64,000 nucleotides of DNA from Plasmopara viticola (Eukaryota > Oomycota > Peronosporomycetes > Peronosporales > Peronosporaceae): NCBI GenBank assembly GCA_001695595.3, contig MBPM02000004.1, positions 744,001 through 808,000 on the forward strand. The letters run 5' to 3'. This document shows positions 32,951 to 45,911 of the stretch, one piece after another. How positions within the stretch are numbered: the stretch's first letter is position 1; every line of letters starts with the position of its first letter. The position numbers and the translations under genes are program-made. The notes under the pieces were generated by a model. It was given only the letters and a program-made list of their open reading frames with translations, was not told the origin of the DNA and did not search any database.

Positions 32951-35900
32951 GTCTTTCTTCATCGCACTAAGTGTTCTTTGCCTCGATGTGCATTCGGCCT
33001 TTAGCGAATGTAGCCCGTGAAGTGGCAACTGTTATACCGACGAGAATTTTATTCTAGACCGAGGGTGACATGGCTTAGGCTTTACTTAGTTTTTATATGC
33101 AGACAGCTCATGAGTTTATACCTTGGGGCCGATTGGATTTTTCAAGAGACTTCCTATGGTGCAACGGGTGGCTATATCTACAAACACTCAGCGCAAGCCT
33201 CGCGTAGCACTGACAGCCATGCTGTTGGCTCAATCTATCATAATCTTTCTGGACCTCTGAGCTCATTTGACAGCTAATGAGGAGACTCAAGGCCGGGAAA
33301 GCAAACCGCATCACGCGTCAAAAGACTTTTTATGATTTTGAAAAGCTATTAAATTGTGGGGTCCAAACGTTCGATGAATCATCGTACTTCGTGTTGTGTC
33401 AAAGAATCAAATAATAATTTTGGATATATCTCTGCTACGAGCTTGCTATTTAAAAGCTTTGTCGTCGACTGCCAGCTGATTACCATATGATCTGTAACAC
33501 TGTGGGCACTTCTTCCGCAGCGGTCACAAGAATCCACAAAATATTGTCGACTTGAAGCCCTCCAGCAGTGGGAGCTCGAGGGCTTCAAGTCGACATCTTT
33601 TGCTCCCGTTTGGCTGAATGTTGAATTGCCTCACACGTACATTAAGCTCCACCGGTGCTAGCACCGGGTGTTCTTGCTTGTATCCACGGCTATCCCGTGA
33701 TCGAGCTCACAAGTAGAGTATGTAAGATCGAGTTTCGAATCTTAACGTCATCAGAGGTCAGTAAAAAAGATGCAGTTCACATTGCTTGTATATTTAACGC
33801 CTTACGTCAGCAAGACTGCGCTGACGTCGCCATAATTATGGGCATGGTGATCGGCGGCTTTATAAGAGCTCCTAATTTCCCGCTTGCGTTGGAAGCACTA
33901 GGGTGATCAAAGAATTCTCTGAAGAGGGAGGTTTACATTAACATGGTGTTGCGAACTTAGGACATAATGTTGCAGTCAGCTGGCAATCGACAGCGAGTCT
34001 TTAAGTAAACAAGGTCGTGTTGGAGATACCATTATAATATCATGTTTGAATCGCATCAGATGCGTAAAAAGGGGTGAATATCAAAGCTGCGGTTGGCATT
34101 GTCGGCTTAATCTCAATTCTTCTAAGCGGCCAAATAAGCTCAGTGTTTCATATCGGATAACATTTTAGCAGAGCCAACCATCTGGCTCCTAGGTCTGCGC
34201 TAAGCACCCACAGAGACCGGATGCTCGTACCAATGGTGACTTAGCCTGTGATATAGCACATTTGACGCATTGGACACAGACTCGTGACCCGCCTGTCATT
34301 AAGCATGGACAAAAATTGACAATACTTGAGCACCGGCACTCACTGCATTTCTTAACAGTGACGGTCGGAGTCGTTGAAATTACATGTCAACACCTCCCTC
34401 CAATCGACGATTGAAGGCAAATCCCGAAAACGACTTGGTACGTCGCAGGACCTGGACATCTCACATTTATTTTCTTGACAAGCAGGGAGGGCATCTCTAT
34501 CACGTTGGGATTGCTCTCGCGCGACATCGTCGCCAGGGTTAAGCAAATTTCTGTTGATAGTTTCACTTTGATTATTTTTGTAGATTTAAGACATTAAGGT
34601 ATGAATAATAAATTTCACCGCATGACCTAAAATAGCATGTCTTATCGTAAAGAGTGGGCGACTACCAGCAATCTCGTGTGAACTTGGCAGCAGTATCACA
34701 CCTAATGTTTTGTTAGACTCTCACTTCGGCAACTTTCGGACGTACTCCTGCAAGATTGCACAAGTATCGTCGACATTTTAGATCATTTGGTCCAGCGATT
34801 TAGGTAGCCCACCAATAGGGTTGGGAGCACGGGGGTCTCAACAAGAAATTATGAGATTGGATACCTACGAAAAAAAAACTCCTAAGATAATTATTGAGTA
34901 CCCCTACTGATATGCGTTAGGCAATAACCATCAACCATCTACCCCTATTCTGCTAGCTCCCCAATTTTAAGTTCTGCATTTACTGCGGTCCAAGAAAATT
35001 GCTTCGCTCATGCCACACTATACGGTAAAAAAAATGTAGGCACAAAAGTAAAAGAAACTATCCTCTGCGCTCGTACTTCGCGAGATTTATAGGAAGTCAA
35101 CATACTGTCAAAGTGACATCTCGGGTATAAACTTGCTTAGCTTAAGACCCGTCGATAAGTACCAATGACTACGTCTTGCGACCAAAGATCCGCAACACTA
35201 TGATCTCGTGAACATTGTTTCCGTAGCTATCAGTAGAAGTTTCGTAAAAAACTTTGAAGGTAAGACCAAATCAATTCTTAGCGTCTGGCAGATAGTATGC
35301 AGCTTGTATTTAGGAGAAAAACTAGTTGAATAGCATCGGCAATCTCACTGCACTCGTATTCCGGTCTATTTAACTGATCATCGGCAAGAAACGAGAAGTA
35401 CAGTTATCTGCCTCAAAGCAAGCAAGACAGATTAGGTAAACAAGCAAACTCGTCTATCCGATGGACGTGTAAAATTAGGCTGTACAAGGACGCGACGCAA
35501 TCAGTGCGCACCATAGTGGTCTTGAAAAATGAGAGCGCTCAGTTGGAGCATTTTTTTGTCGATTACGGAATTGTCTGCATCGATGAAGATGTACCACCCG
35601 AATACGAGCCGCTTTTGGTGAGCTTAAAGCCCTTTATAATTTATGAAGAACGATAATAAGTTTTGATTTTTAGAGGTCGATATAGCTGTGATGTCGCTGT
35701 GATGTCTGCTTCATTACTCGCGGAGCAGTGAAGAATGACCTTAGCGGTGCTAGAGCACGCAAATATGAGCCATGATGAAGCTCCTTAGTAAAGGTGGCGT
35801 TTTCTGCTTAGGTTGGGCCGAAGCGTTTGGCGGCGCAAAGGCTTTCGCTATCCAACTATGCGGTCATACTTCCTCACATCCCATAAGAAGGCTTCGGTAT

Positions 35901-36524
35901 ACTTTGTCCAGGCGTCACGAACTCTGTTGACCAGAACGGCTGGTTACTGCATCCGTATACAAAGCTGGCCGCGCACGAACAAGTTCCGGATGAAAATTCC
36001 AGTTACACCCGACTTTTGTGCGGAGAACGGATCAGCGGCATTGATTGTTAAGTTTTAATTTGGAGCAGCACAAAGAGGAGGAGACTTGTAAAGCTAGAGA
36101 TTTTGTCTCGTGTCGATCTGAGCGCTTCGATAACCCCCAAGGATGGCTCTAGCAGCAACACGTCTTTGGCGGACGGCAAGCTTTGGACTTCATGGTTCTC
36201 TGCCATGGCCTTTTAAGGAAGTAGACTTTACAACACTGGTCAGAATCCATTACTCGTCGATATGTTCTCTGTGATGCTACACGTCATTGTGACTTTAGCC
36301 TGCGTCAAGCGTGTCAATGTCTAGGAAGCCAATAGTCCTCGATCAATCGCCCAATTGCCCGCAGGTGAACCACAATATCCAGTTGGCGCGGAATGATCTA
36401 CTGAACGATGGCTAAGTTGTGTCCACGTTTAAAGAGAAATTGAAGGTTGAAAGGGCTTCTCCTCAAAGGATTCATTACTCTCTATCTTAAAAGTATTTTT
36501 GGGAACCTTTTTATGGTAGACGTG
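32951..36524. other. Long stretch without a supported gene
   Basis: No recognisable protein. Two plus-strand frames (33655-33906, 83 codons; 35813-36058, 81 codons) are isolated and unlike anything I know. A perfect hairpin lies at 33545-33595. Similarity between 35165-35250 and 20120-20200 suggests a small dispersed repeat. Confidence 0.45.
33545..33595. repeat. Perfect 17-18-bp hairpin
   Basis: TGTCGACTTGAAGCCCT at 33545-33561 is the exact reverse complement of 33579-33595. One further G-C pair closes inside, leaving a 15-base loop. In an otherwise eroded neighbourhood a perfect stem of this length is unusual. No T-run follows, so it is not an obvious terminator, and its role is unknown. 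Confidence 0.85.
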
Positions 36525-36850
36525 AAAAGTTTAGTGAGCCATAATCTGTTCTTGTCGACTCCGGGGCATTGGCCAATAAGATTCGACAATCTGTTGTCAA
36601 GAGGGCCATTTATTTGCTAAGCCCACTAACGATTAGCGGTCACTGGCCGCTTTGCGACTCACTGTACCCAGGATCTCAGTGGAATTAGGTGTAAGGCTTC
36701 TCAATTTTAATAATAGAAGTGGATTGTGTTTAGAGTTGGACGTAGGTGAGTGATATGAGCTCATTCTAGATATGTCGTTTGAGAGTTTGAGCTGTTGAAG
36801 GCTATAGACCTTCTGCTACCCAATTTGTTTCGAATGGAATGTTTGTGAGT
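36525..36850 (+). pseudogene. Ty3/gypsy-type protease relic
   Basis: The plus strand at about 36552-36600 reads LVDSGALANKIRQSVV, with the retropepsin active-site triplet DSG and the following A-N that is typical of Ty3/gypsy. After a frame break the flap-to-end region is recognisable: ISVELGVRLLNFNN, LELDVGE, a stop, and YELILDMSF. The last resembles the YDLILGMPFL-type motif that closes gypsy proteases. No gag, RT or LTR is recognisable on either side. Confidence 0.55.
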
Positions 36851-39800
36851 CATGAATCTACTTGCACTGGGAAGTAAAAGCGATCACTGAGCCAATTTAG
36901 TCATTTTCCTAAATGTTTCTATATCAGAAATAGACCGAGCTAGTGTCAAAGACACAATAGAGTGCATCTTGTGATGTTTGATAGAAGCAAAAAATGGTGC
37001 ATACCAACAATAGCATGATTGGCATTCAGCCAGGGAAGTATGGGCAATGTCCTACCACTGCTTGATAAGTGACACGCAAATTTCTTAGCGGTGATTGCAA
37101 GGCAATGCTCGTGCTGCATGTCAAGGATGACTCGGCTGGCTTCAATTAAAGCAGTACGAGCAAAGTCCTACAAGTGCGATTAGAGTGGCACACAAGACAT
37201 ACAGCAGGGCTAATGGTCGCAGCATGCCGTGAACGGTATGGAGCACGTTATATACAAACCAGTGCTCGTAGAGAACAGCTTTACTTCATGCCGTGTATGT
37301 TTCATTGTATTTTGAACTTAGACATCTATTTAAGGCGCTGTCAATTCTTGTGGAGTAGCATGTCACCCATTGAGCAACAGTCGTCGTTAACCGTGTTCGC
37401 TGCATACCAATCAAGATTTAACTTGCTGTAGGCAAAGGCAGCAAGGACGCAACCTTGACGATGCACGTGGATAAGCGGGAACCCACTGAGCACCGCCATC
37501 CGAGGATAGTGCTCGCTATACGTCTTGCGTGCCAAAGCCGGCACAAGGACGACACGCTTGAGGCCATGCTCTTCTGATGCACGTAGAGTGGCATATAATA
37601 TTCTGAGTGTCGGCTTTATTGAGCAGTGTTTTTTTTACTGGTCGTCAATGTGGACGTCGGTGCACCAATGCACATTGTGTTGATGCGTATATGACAGGGA
37701 TTGTTACTTCGAAACCGTCAGTCCCGTCAAGTAAAATACGGTGACGTGCGGCTTCCAGCGAGCCTTGCCATTTCCACAACTGTTGTTACAATGCCTGAAC
37801 ATACTTTGACGATGCAAATGCTCACGATCACTTTTGCGTGGCGTCAAATAATAAAATCCGTTGAGGCTCTAAAAGGCAAGTTTGTTTTTATATCATAAAT
37901 GTAAATAAACGCTGCGGCAACATCGACGATTGTGTCGTTTCCTTGGGTAAAATCAAGGACCTTGTCTGCTATGTAGGTTGCCATGGGTTTCACGCACACA
38001 CCAAAAATGTGAAAGCTACATCAGCTTGGCTTTTACCATGATTTCACAAAAATTTGTTGCAGCAATTTGACCTTGCTAGTCATTCGTGATAATACAGTGC
38101 TGACTTTACGGGTCTCGCAAAGCCTCTGCATAATCCTTTAGAAGGATATTAGGAGAGCGATTATAAGGATGTTTTTGACAACATCACGAAAAGCCTATAG
38201 GAGATGCTAATTTCTACTGCAGGGCGATTTAAAGCCATTCAGCGTTCTTGACACTATCGACTATTTTATGCGATGTGCGTTGCCAAAACCCACTGTGAGT
38301 CATTTGAATTTAAGCAGCTGAGAGCTTTTGAGCAAAAGGACCTCGTTTGTGAAAAAAAAAAAAACGCAATGTAAATAACGCGCTGGCAAAGATCAAATTC
38401 CGAGCCCTTGTAGTCTATTCCGGTCACGTCACGTATCTTTGGGGAAAGCAAAAGATGGTCTACTAATCTCGACGAATGTGAAGCTAATTGCCGTTTCTCA
38501 ACACATATCACTCTCGCGCTTAACGAAGCCTGGTAAATTTAATGTGCGACGCGCACACACAACTAACTTTGCGTGTGGCAGATTGAGCAGGAGTAAAGGC
38601 TCTTGTGGTGAACGAAGCTGCTTTATGTACCCAAGCAATTACAGTATAAAGGCACTAGTGTACTTTCTCATCGCAGACAAAGATTACGAAGCCGTGTGGC
38701 TTGCCCTCAACAGAGATTGCACTTCTATCGTTATGAGTGGTCAAATACCCTGAAGCTTCAAAGGATGGATTTTTATAGAAACAGTTTGTGTCGCTGTTAT
38801 AAGAGATGGAGACCAATAATACAATATGTCATCAAAAGCAGACGGTTGGTCATTCGGGGCGTGAAAAATGTTTGATTTGGTTGGTGTGCAAGTGAGTGGT
38901 CAAATATGTAAGGACCTAGCAGATTGAACCCGCGTCTGAAACGCGGTACCTCTGCAGAGCTCATAAATAACGAGTGGCTGTTGTAATTGCACTAGCTTTG
39001 AGTGTGGCTTCCTAAAATTTTATGACAACGGTCAGTTGACAAAATAGGGCCAGATGCTCTATTTTGGGTAGGCGGTACACATTAATAACCCGTATGCTCA
39101 CGTCGCAATTGGCCAAGCGCAGATAAACGTTAGACCGGAAGGGTCAGCCGTTCACTTGACGACATATATGTGCGCTGAGACGTCAGATTTGGGCTTGCAA
39201 GCTATCAATGATTATGATTGAATCAATAATGCGGTCTAAACGTCGACGAATCTCCACATAATTAACTAAACAAATTAAAGTACCGTTAGCGTTAAAATTT
39301 GCGTATATTTAAAAATGGATCCATATTGTCGACAAATAAACATGCTTATATGTCGCCAATATGGATCCGTTTACAGCTTTCTGACTCTGTGAAAAGTTGT
39401 TTAGCATAATCAGCAATGAGTGCCCAAGAAAAAGAATTGATATTTCGGGAAAAAATAAAAAAAAAACATTGCAGATTAATTCGCAAGGAATAGGGTGTCA
39501 TAAAACTACACCACTCGAAGTAACAAGCTTTGGATTTACGAACGAGACGAAACGACTCTTTCAGAATCGCATAAAAACATTCATTGGCGTATGGTACCCA
39601 CCCCTTCTGAGTAATAATTAACGCACTCAGCATATTACTTGGTCATTTGGGTGGCATTCGAAAATCATAGTTGCGCGTTTCAAAAGTGTTCCAAGGAATC
39701 AATGTACATAATCAAATACTTAATCCTGCAGCGACGCAAACGGCGTGCTTAGGTCAAAGACCTGAGCTCATGCTTCCATTGTGCGGATGAATACAGTGAT

Positions 39801-42800
39801 GTTGTTGCACCTGGCAGCACTCGTCGCAATCGTTCGCTTGACTAACTCTTTTCGAAGATGGAGAAGAAAACTCACCTAGCTCAGGGCATACAAGTAGGAG
39901 AAAACGAGCTAATGTTTTGCGGGGGTGCAACATTTGGTCGCACAAGCTCCCAACGCGAACGACACACGTCTGCAACGCTCTCGAGCTAAGATAAAAACAT
40001 TTATCAGCAAGGGGTGTTGAAATTGTTTGCGTCGATAACATCGGCGCTAATGGCACATGCCCAAATAGAAGCCCTCCACGGTGAGCGTGAAAACGTTTGA
40101 GGAGAAAATCTTTAAATTCTAAAGCTTGAATGTAGAGAAGCCGAACTGACTATGATGTTCAACTTGTTGTGAACAGAGCATCGAAGATGAATTTCACTGG
40201 CTTGAACCTAGGCACGCGAGCACGCGAATGAGCATAAACATACAAATGCAATTCTTGCCGTTGCTAGGCTACACGTAACGTATGAATCCCGCTTTCTTAT
40301 CCCCCGAAGAAAGATGAATTTTTTTGATTTGGCAAGAGCTGAGAGATTTATGAGCATGGGTAGCCCGTACTTGGATGATTGTAAAGGTTGTGGTCATCAT
40401 TACTTTTGATAGACTGCGCATGGGAGCGGCCCGGATGAAAATTGTCTGACCTCTTTTGTGGAGGCCGTCAAAGCGACATTGTGCTTAAAATCTATTCAAT
40501 TGACACGTGCGTGAGAAGGATTAAAAAGTAAGAGCCCTTCGACTTTTCGACATTGACTGAACTCATCTGCTCCTCAGAATTGCTATCCGGCATACAGACA
40601 TTTGTGTTGTCTAATATGCCAGAGCAAACGACAACATATGTTAGATTCGGGTGGATTTACCGGTAAAAAACTAAGAAAGTCGGGTCCAAGGAGAAAATTG
40701 AAGTTTGATAGGGCTTTACCCCCGAAAAACTCCGTACTTTACAAATTTCGCAAGCCATTTGTTGAGACAACCAAGAAGGGTTTTAGTACGGGTCCTTGAC
40801 AACTCCTTAGCGTCGGTCAATTAAGCTTGACACTGTACTGTCGAAGTCAATCGTTCACATTCTGAGGTTCTGCGAACGCAGAGTAGTATTGTCACTGATC
40901 ACTAAGCGGTAAGATTGTCAACCACTATATCTAGGATCCTGGTCAATGTACAAGTAAGATTTCTGAGTCTAATGAAGTCGAATGCTATTCAGTCATGATC
41001 CAAGAGATCTGATGTGGATTTAGCACCACAAATATTAAGTCGATAAGAGTTCTAGACCTTACTACCACATTTGAAGCCCGTACCTGCTAGGAAATAAAAG
41101 CAAACACCAGACAATGTGCAAGACATTAGATAATAATTTAGACACTGGTGAGGATCGAAGTTCAAAATGCGGAGCTTCAGGAAGCCATTCATGTGGTGGT
41201 ATTCACCACGTTGTAGTATTCAACAAATTTAGCACTCACTGCTTACCATGATTGTTATGGCTGTCTTTGAGCCTTTCCTTCTGTCTGCGGATTTATATGC
41301 GATTACTGAGCGGTGCTCGCAGAGGTCAGCTTTTGCTTGATGTCGTCAATGAAATGGCTTACGTTTAATCAATAAAATAACAGCGATGCACGAGGATCTG
41401 CACTTTATTTAGTTAGTAATGCTCGGCCTGAACATGGAAGGTATGGTTAGTTAATACGCACGAGACTTCAAACATGAGCAAACCAATCAACTGAGAAATG
41501 CTTATTGGGGTAGCGATAACGGCGGGAATTGTTAGATCACAGGTCAAGGATCCTTAGCTAAAGGTCAGCTCATATCTTATGAATCCTTTTGGGAACGAAG
41601 ACTCACTTCGATTTTTAAATGCTTTGGTGTATTCCAAGAGCTTCGCCTGATAGTGATGATATGTCGATCTATTCTCGAGACCGAATAATCGCTACTTTGG
41701 TCAAGCTACTGGCTTTAATAGCGTCTGCCATAAACATCTCCCCGAGCTCAAGCACAACAACTACAAAATGAATAGAATTCTTGCCTACGGCCGTACTGGT
41801 ATCCCTCTTTAGAGTCAATACATTCAATCTTTATCGTCCAATCCTGACGTGTAAACATTTTCCTTTTTTGACCAAGCCATGACGCACTGTACTGGTCGAT
41901 GAACGCCATTCGTCTCCGTCTTCTTATTGACAATATTCTAGGTCTCAATGTGTCGTACTCGTGTCGACATAATGTACAATGACAATACGGCATCTACATT
42001 GATGTCCAGCGATAAGCACTGGTCATCAGGGTCCCGTCTCAGTAGAGATATGCCGCTCTACATTCATGCTTTGCATCATCTCGTTTAAAGAGCCAAGTGT
42101 TTGTGCGACACGGCAGTGGTCTCCACCAAAAAAATAGTGTAACATCATTGACTCAATTTACATGTTAAGCACGACTAAGAATTTTTTTCTATTTCATTGT
42201 GTCAGAAATAACTACCTAACAACTACTTAAAAGGATGTGCTTTCGATCAGCGTGGTAAGATGTACAATGTTCACTTTAATCAACGAAGTCGACGGGTAAT
42301 CGTGAATCAAATTATTACGGGCGGCGCTTCGAGCGGTATTCTTAAGCATAGCTCAAGGTCTTTTGATCGCTTTCAACCACCAAAAGTTGTCCACCTGCGA
42401 GCAGTGCTGAGTGAATAAATGCGTCATTGACGCGAAAATTCTTACAGTTACTTCACTGGAAAGCACCACCTCTAGGCAGACCCAACTCTAAGATCAAGAT
42501 CATCGTGATTTTACTTATCTCATCAAACCAGAAAAACTACAAGTCGGCTTGTCCTTGCTAATTACTCATAAGTGGATGTAGCAAGACCACTATCCAAAAT
42601 GTGAATCGTCTTGGTGATACGGAGCGGATTCGGAATACTCAGCACTAGGTGCTTATTAGCACTCAGATTAGTTCAGATAATGCTACAGCGTATCAGCCAG
42701 AGGTATCTCGTGTTCTTCTTTTGAAGTCATACTCCGCAAAGGTGACAAACTATACCGATTTTTTTGGCAAGATGTAAGGCGACTATGTCGTAGTGCATTT

Positions 42801-42822
42801 GATGATGGCAAACGGTTTGAAG
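36851..42822. other. Long stretch without a supported gene
   Basis: All open frames are short. The longest are 38439-38753 plus (104 codons), 39754-40056 minus (100 codons) and 39346-39633 minus (95 codons). None has domain signatures, signal peptide or conserved neighbours. A basic minus-strand frame at 41748-41993 (RIRRRRRM) may be part of the decayed gypsy element that ends near 43040. The rest is unidentified. Confidence 0.45.
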
Positions 42823-43038
42823 CTAAGCAGTTGAACCTTGAGCTTGAGGAAATGATGCGTCATAACAAGTCGCATGCACAGAATAATGCATATCGGCAGC
42901 TCGAGGCTGCCAAGAATTAAACGTGTTTATCTTACTCAGTCGATCGGCATCTTCTCGAAGCAATATAGTGCCGATGGCAGAATGTGACACTTCCAGACAA
43001 AAGTGAAAAGTATCTAAGGTCGGGGTCGGCGCCTGCAA
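42823..43038 (-). pseudogene. Ty3/gypsy-type RNase H relic
   Basis: The minus-strand frame reads FHFCLEVSHSAIGTILLRED, then LSKINTFNSWQ and AADMHYSVHA. This follows the gypsy RNase H pattern F-V-CDASDFAIG-ALLQ, IAF-SRQL and AEKNYPVHDKE. Several catalytic residues are lost (the first aspartate is E), and the frame is short. Together with the protease relic at 36525 it shows that old gypsy elements lie in this part of the window; whether they belong to one element is unclear. Confidence 0.55.
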
Positions 43039-45911
43039 TAGTCATCCTTAAATGTTTAAATTATGACCCTTCGTAGCTGCGACCTTATCCGTAGCGGTCC
43101 TATTTTGTATCGTGTATACGCAGGAAAACATGTATGTAGTCATGCGAAGGGCTCAAAAACGATGGGCTTAATTTTTTTACCAGGATATACCAAGGGCGAG
43201 GCTACATAGTCTTCAGGTAAAAGCAAAGGTGTTGTTTCATAGTGTACATTAAAGTGATACGCCTTGGATAGAGGTTTTTTATGATTCGGTAGCACGAATT
43301 CCGAACATATGCCGACGAGTTGTCGAATGCAGCCGCCAAATTTGTAGGCTTATCAGTGCCATTTAACTGCTGGCAACTCATCAGTGTCAGCTCAGCCTGC
43401 TGAAGATTTGATATGAAACACCGATCTTGAGGTCTTTGCTGACAGGCTGAGAAAAACGGCTTACTTTTGCTGTGTAAAGACAGACAGCTTTTCGATTTTG
43501 GGCAATACAGGATCCTCAAGTCAGTTGGCTCGAGTAGTGACGCAGGAATCACTTGTTCCTCCGCAGACGGCAGGTCCGACAGGTCAAGCAGAAGGCGTCG
43601 TCGATGATGTGCTGCGCAGTGTGTGGGTGGCGCTGGTATAGCTTGATCCTTTTGTTCCTCTTTATTAAAAGTTGTCGTTCGTGTCCCCATAGACTCAACT
43701 CCAGACCTTTACCTATAATATTTTGAGCTCTATATCCAGTAGGGAGGAGTTCCTAGTGGGTTTCACGTATGAGCTCTCCCGAAATGCGGAAGCAAGTCAA
43801 AGGCTTTGTGCCAGTATAGGTTAGTGGCTTGGAAATATGCGCAAAAGAGAAAAATACTCAATTTTATTTTTTAATTGAAATTAACAATACATTCCTATGC
43901 TAAGCTTTGTCCGCGCTTACTGAGGCATTAAAGGCGCCAAAGAGAATAAGCGTATACACGCGACAATTACAAAAAACGCGAGCAAAACACATGGTGCTTA
44001 TGTGAGCTTACACAAGCCGAAAGCCAAGTAAGCGCGTAAGGGTTGCCGCCGAAGCACAATCACGAAGGTCGACTCGTCGGCTGGACCGAATTCTGGTTCT
44101 TAACTCACTCGGATTGCCTCAATCTTGGTTTCAACGGCGCGAGTCCAGCGACGTGCTTGTAGAGCAATGCGCTTGTTTGAGAGTTGACCAGACAACACCT
44201 AGAAGTCTCAAAGATGAGGTGACCAGATGGAAAAGGTCGCATGTACCAGCGTTAAGGTGCCATCCTATGGTTCACGTTTGCCAAACACCACATCAAGGCA
44301 AGACCTCTCAGAGCATTTCGTGACGCCGGGGCATTGCCAGTATCTCTCTCCTTTATTACAATGATGAGCGCCAATATTCCGTGGAAAGCATTTTTGTCAA
44401 CAGGGTCAGACTAGTATCTTGTGGATAAATAAGGCGATAAATAGCTCGATAGTTCCGCAAAAAAAAAGTTACCGCACCTGACACTAAGATCTGCGCGGAC
44501 CTTCTACTGAGCGTCAGTGGAAGCCAAAAGCTCAACCCACGGTACATGATGAAGCTTCTCGGGCGGTCATAGCCGGACCATCAGATACAAGTTCGGGTCC
44601 GCCACGAGAATATTTGAATGATTCACCCATGTAGGCAAGGAGTGACCAAAAGTGCGACCAGGTGTTCCTTAATCTCACAGCACGTCGCAAGGACAATGTT
44701 CTAAAGATTGACCGCCTTTATTGAGGAACAGAGAGAGACACGTTATGCGCAGCAAATTATTTTTTTATTTTTGAAAAATTAATTATCATTATCATCGCAT
44801 ACTGTCGGTATTCGGCACGTACACGACATTTTTGTGCCGTGGTGGTTATAGTCGAGACACATTTTACTCTTTTTTTGTTGCCGTGGCGACAATCATCATT
44901 TGCGAGGGAGGACGGCATTTAGTCTGTGGTGAGACCAACATGAGTTAAAAGTGGTTTTCAATTTATCTAACTATCACCATTTCCCTCGCGGTATTGCTAC
45001 CATCGGCGTTTTTTTACCAAGAAGCACAAGGTGACGAAGTTTGTTCAAAGAACGAGCAGGGGGGGGAGCGATCAAGATGGGATTTGGTACTGTCGTCAAA
45101 TTGACATTGATCGCTGTACTTCATTTCACGTCTAACGAGAGCAGCGTCCCCGTCGAAGTGAATGTACGATTGACCAATAGAGACCTCTAACGTACGTCAA
45201 TAGAACCACATACTCCAGTACAATTGTGACTGCAGCGAGCGACGTGACAATCCAGCACATCGAATTGATACTCGAGGTATCGTAGCCAGTGAATGTTATT
45301 GGATTGACCAGTAATATCGGATGGTTTGGCTTTCGAATTTATTATCAATGGACATAATTCACTTGTAATGAATCTGATCCTATTCGTTTCGGGTGGTATA
45401 ACTTGTAGTGGTTGAAGCTTTGATTCTTTATTGTTGTAGAGTACTGTCACTGTCGAAAGTGTATCAGTGCTCGCGATTACGCAATATAAAACCCAATTTT
45501 TTCAACGACAGTCTGCAGAATTGCTCGATTTTCGTCCCACCATTAAACAGCGCTCCGATCGTCCTGGTCTCGGCCAAAGTGCTAAGGAGCGCAAGTAACA
45601 GCAGCAAATGCTGAATAAGTTCAACAGGTTATCTAACTTTGTCTCAAAAAGTCTCGAAATTTTAAACCCTAAAGCCAATTTTTAAGTTGCTGGTGAGCTT
45701 TATTGCCAGTAATATTAGTTGCATGTAGTTCTGCCAGAACCACATGCAACAGTACCTGCTCGCGTGTGCTTTCAAAGGTTGTTTCAAGCAGCGCAGATTA
45801 ATGATCAACGAATCCTTGTTCATTACTTCTGCATTGGGCTATTTGCTTCTGCTTTGGGCTAACCTTAATAAATCTCCAAAGTCATATTAAATAATGGCAT
45901 TGTGACCTTAA
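43039..45911. other. Stretch without a supported gene
   Basis: A 162-codon minus-strand frame (43690-43202) contains SLLEPTDLRILYCPKSKSCL and is the longest here. It has no known similarity, signal peptide or clear composition bias, and I do not call it. An 87-codon minus frame (45450-45187) is also unassigned. A run of nine G occurs at about 45059-45067. Confidence 0.4.

Noticed and set aside
43202..43690. 162-codon minus-strand frame as a gene
   Set aside because: No similarity, signal or context; in decayed repeat surroundings a frame of this length can occur by chance.
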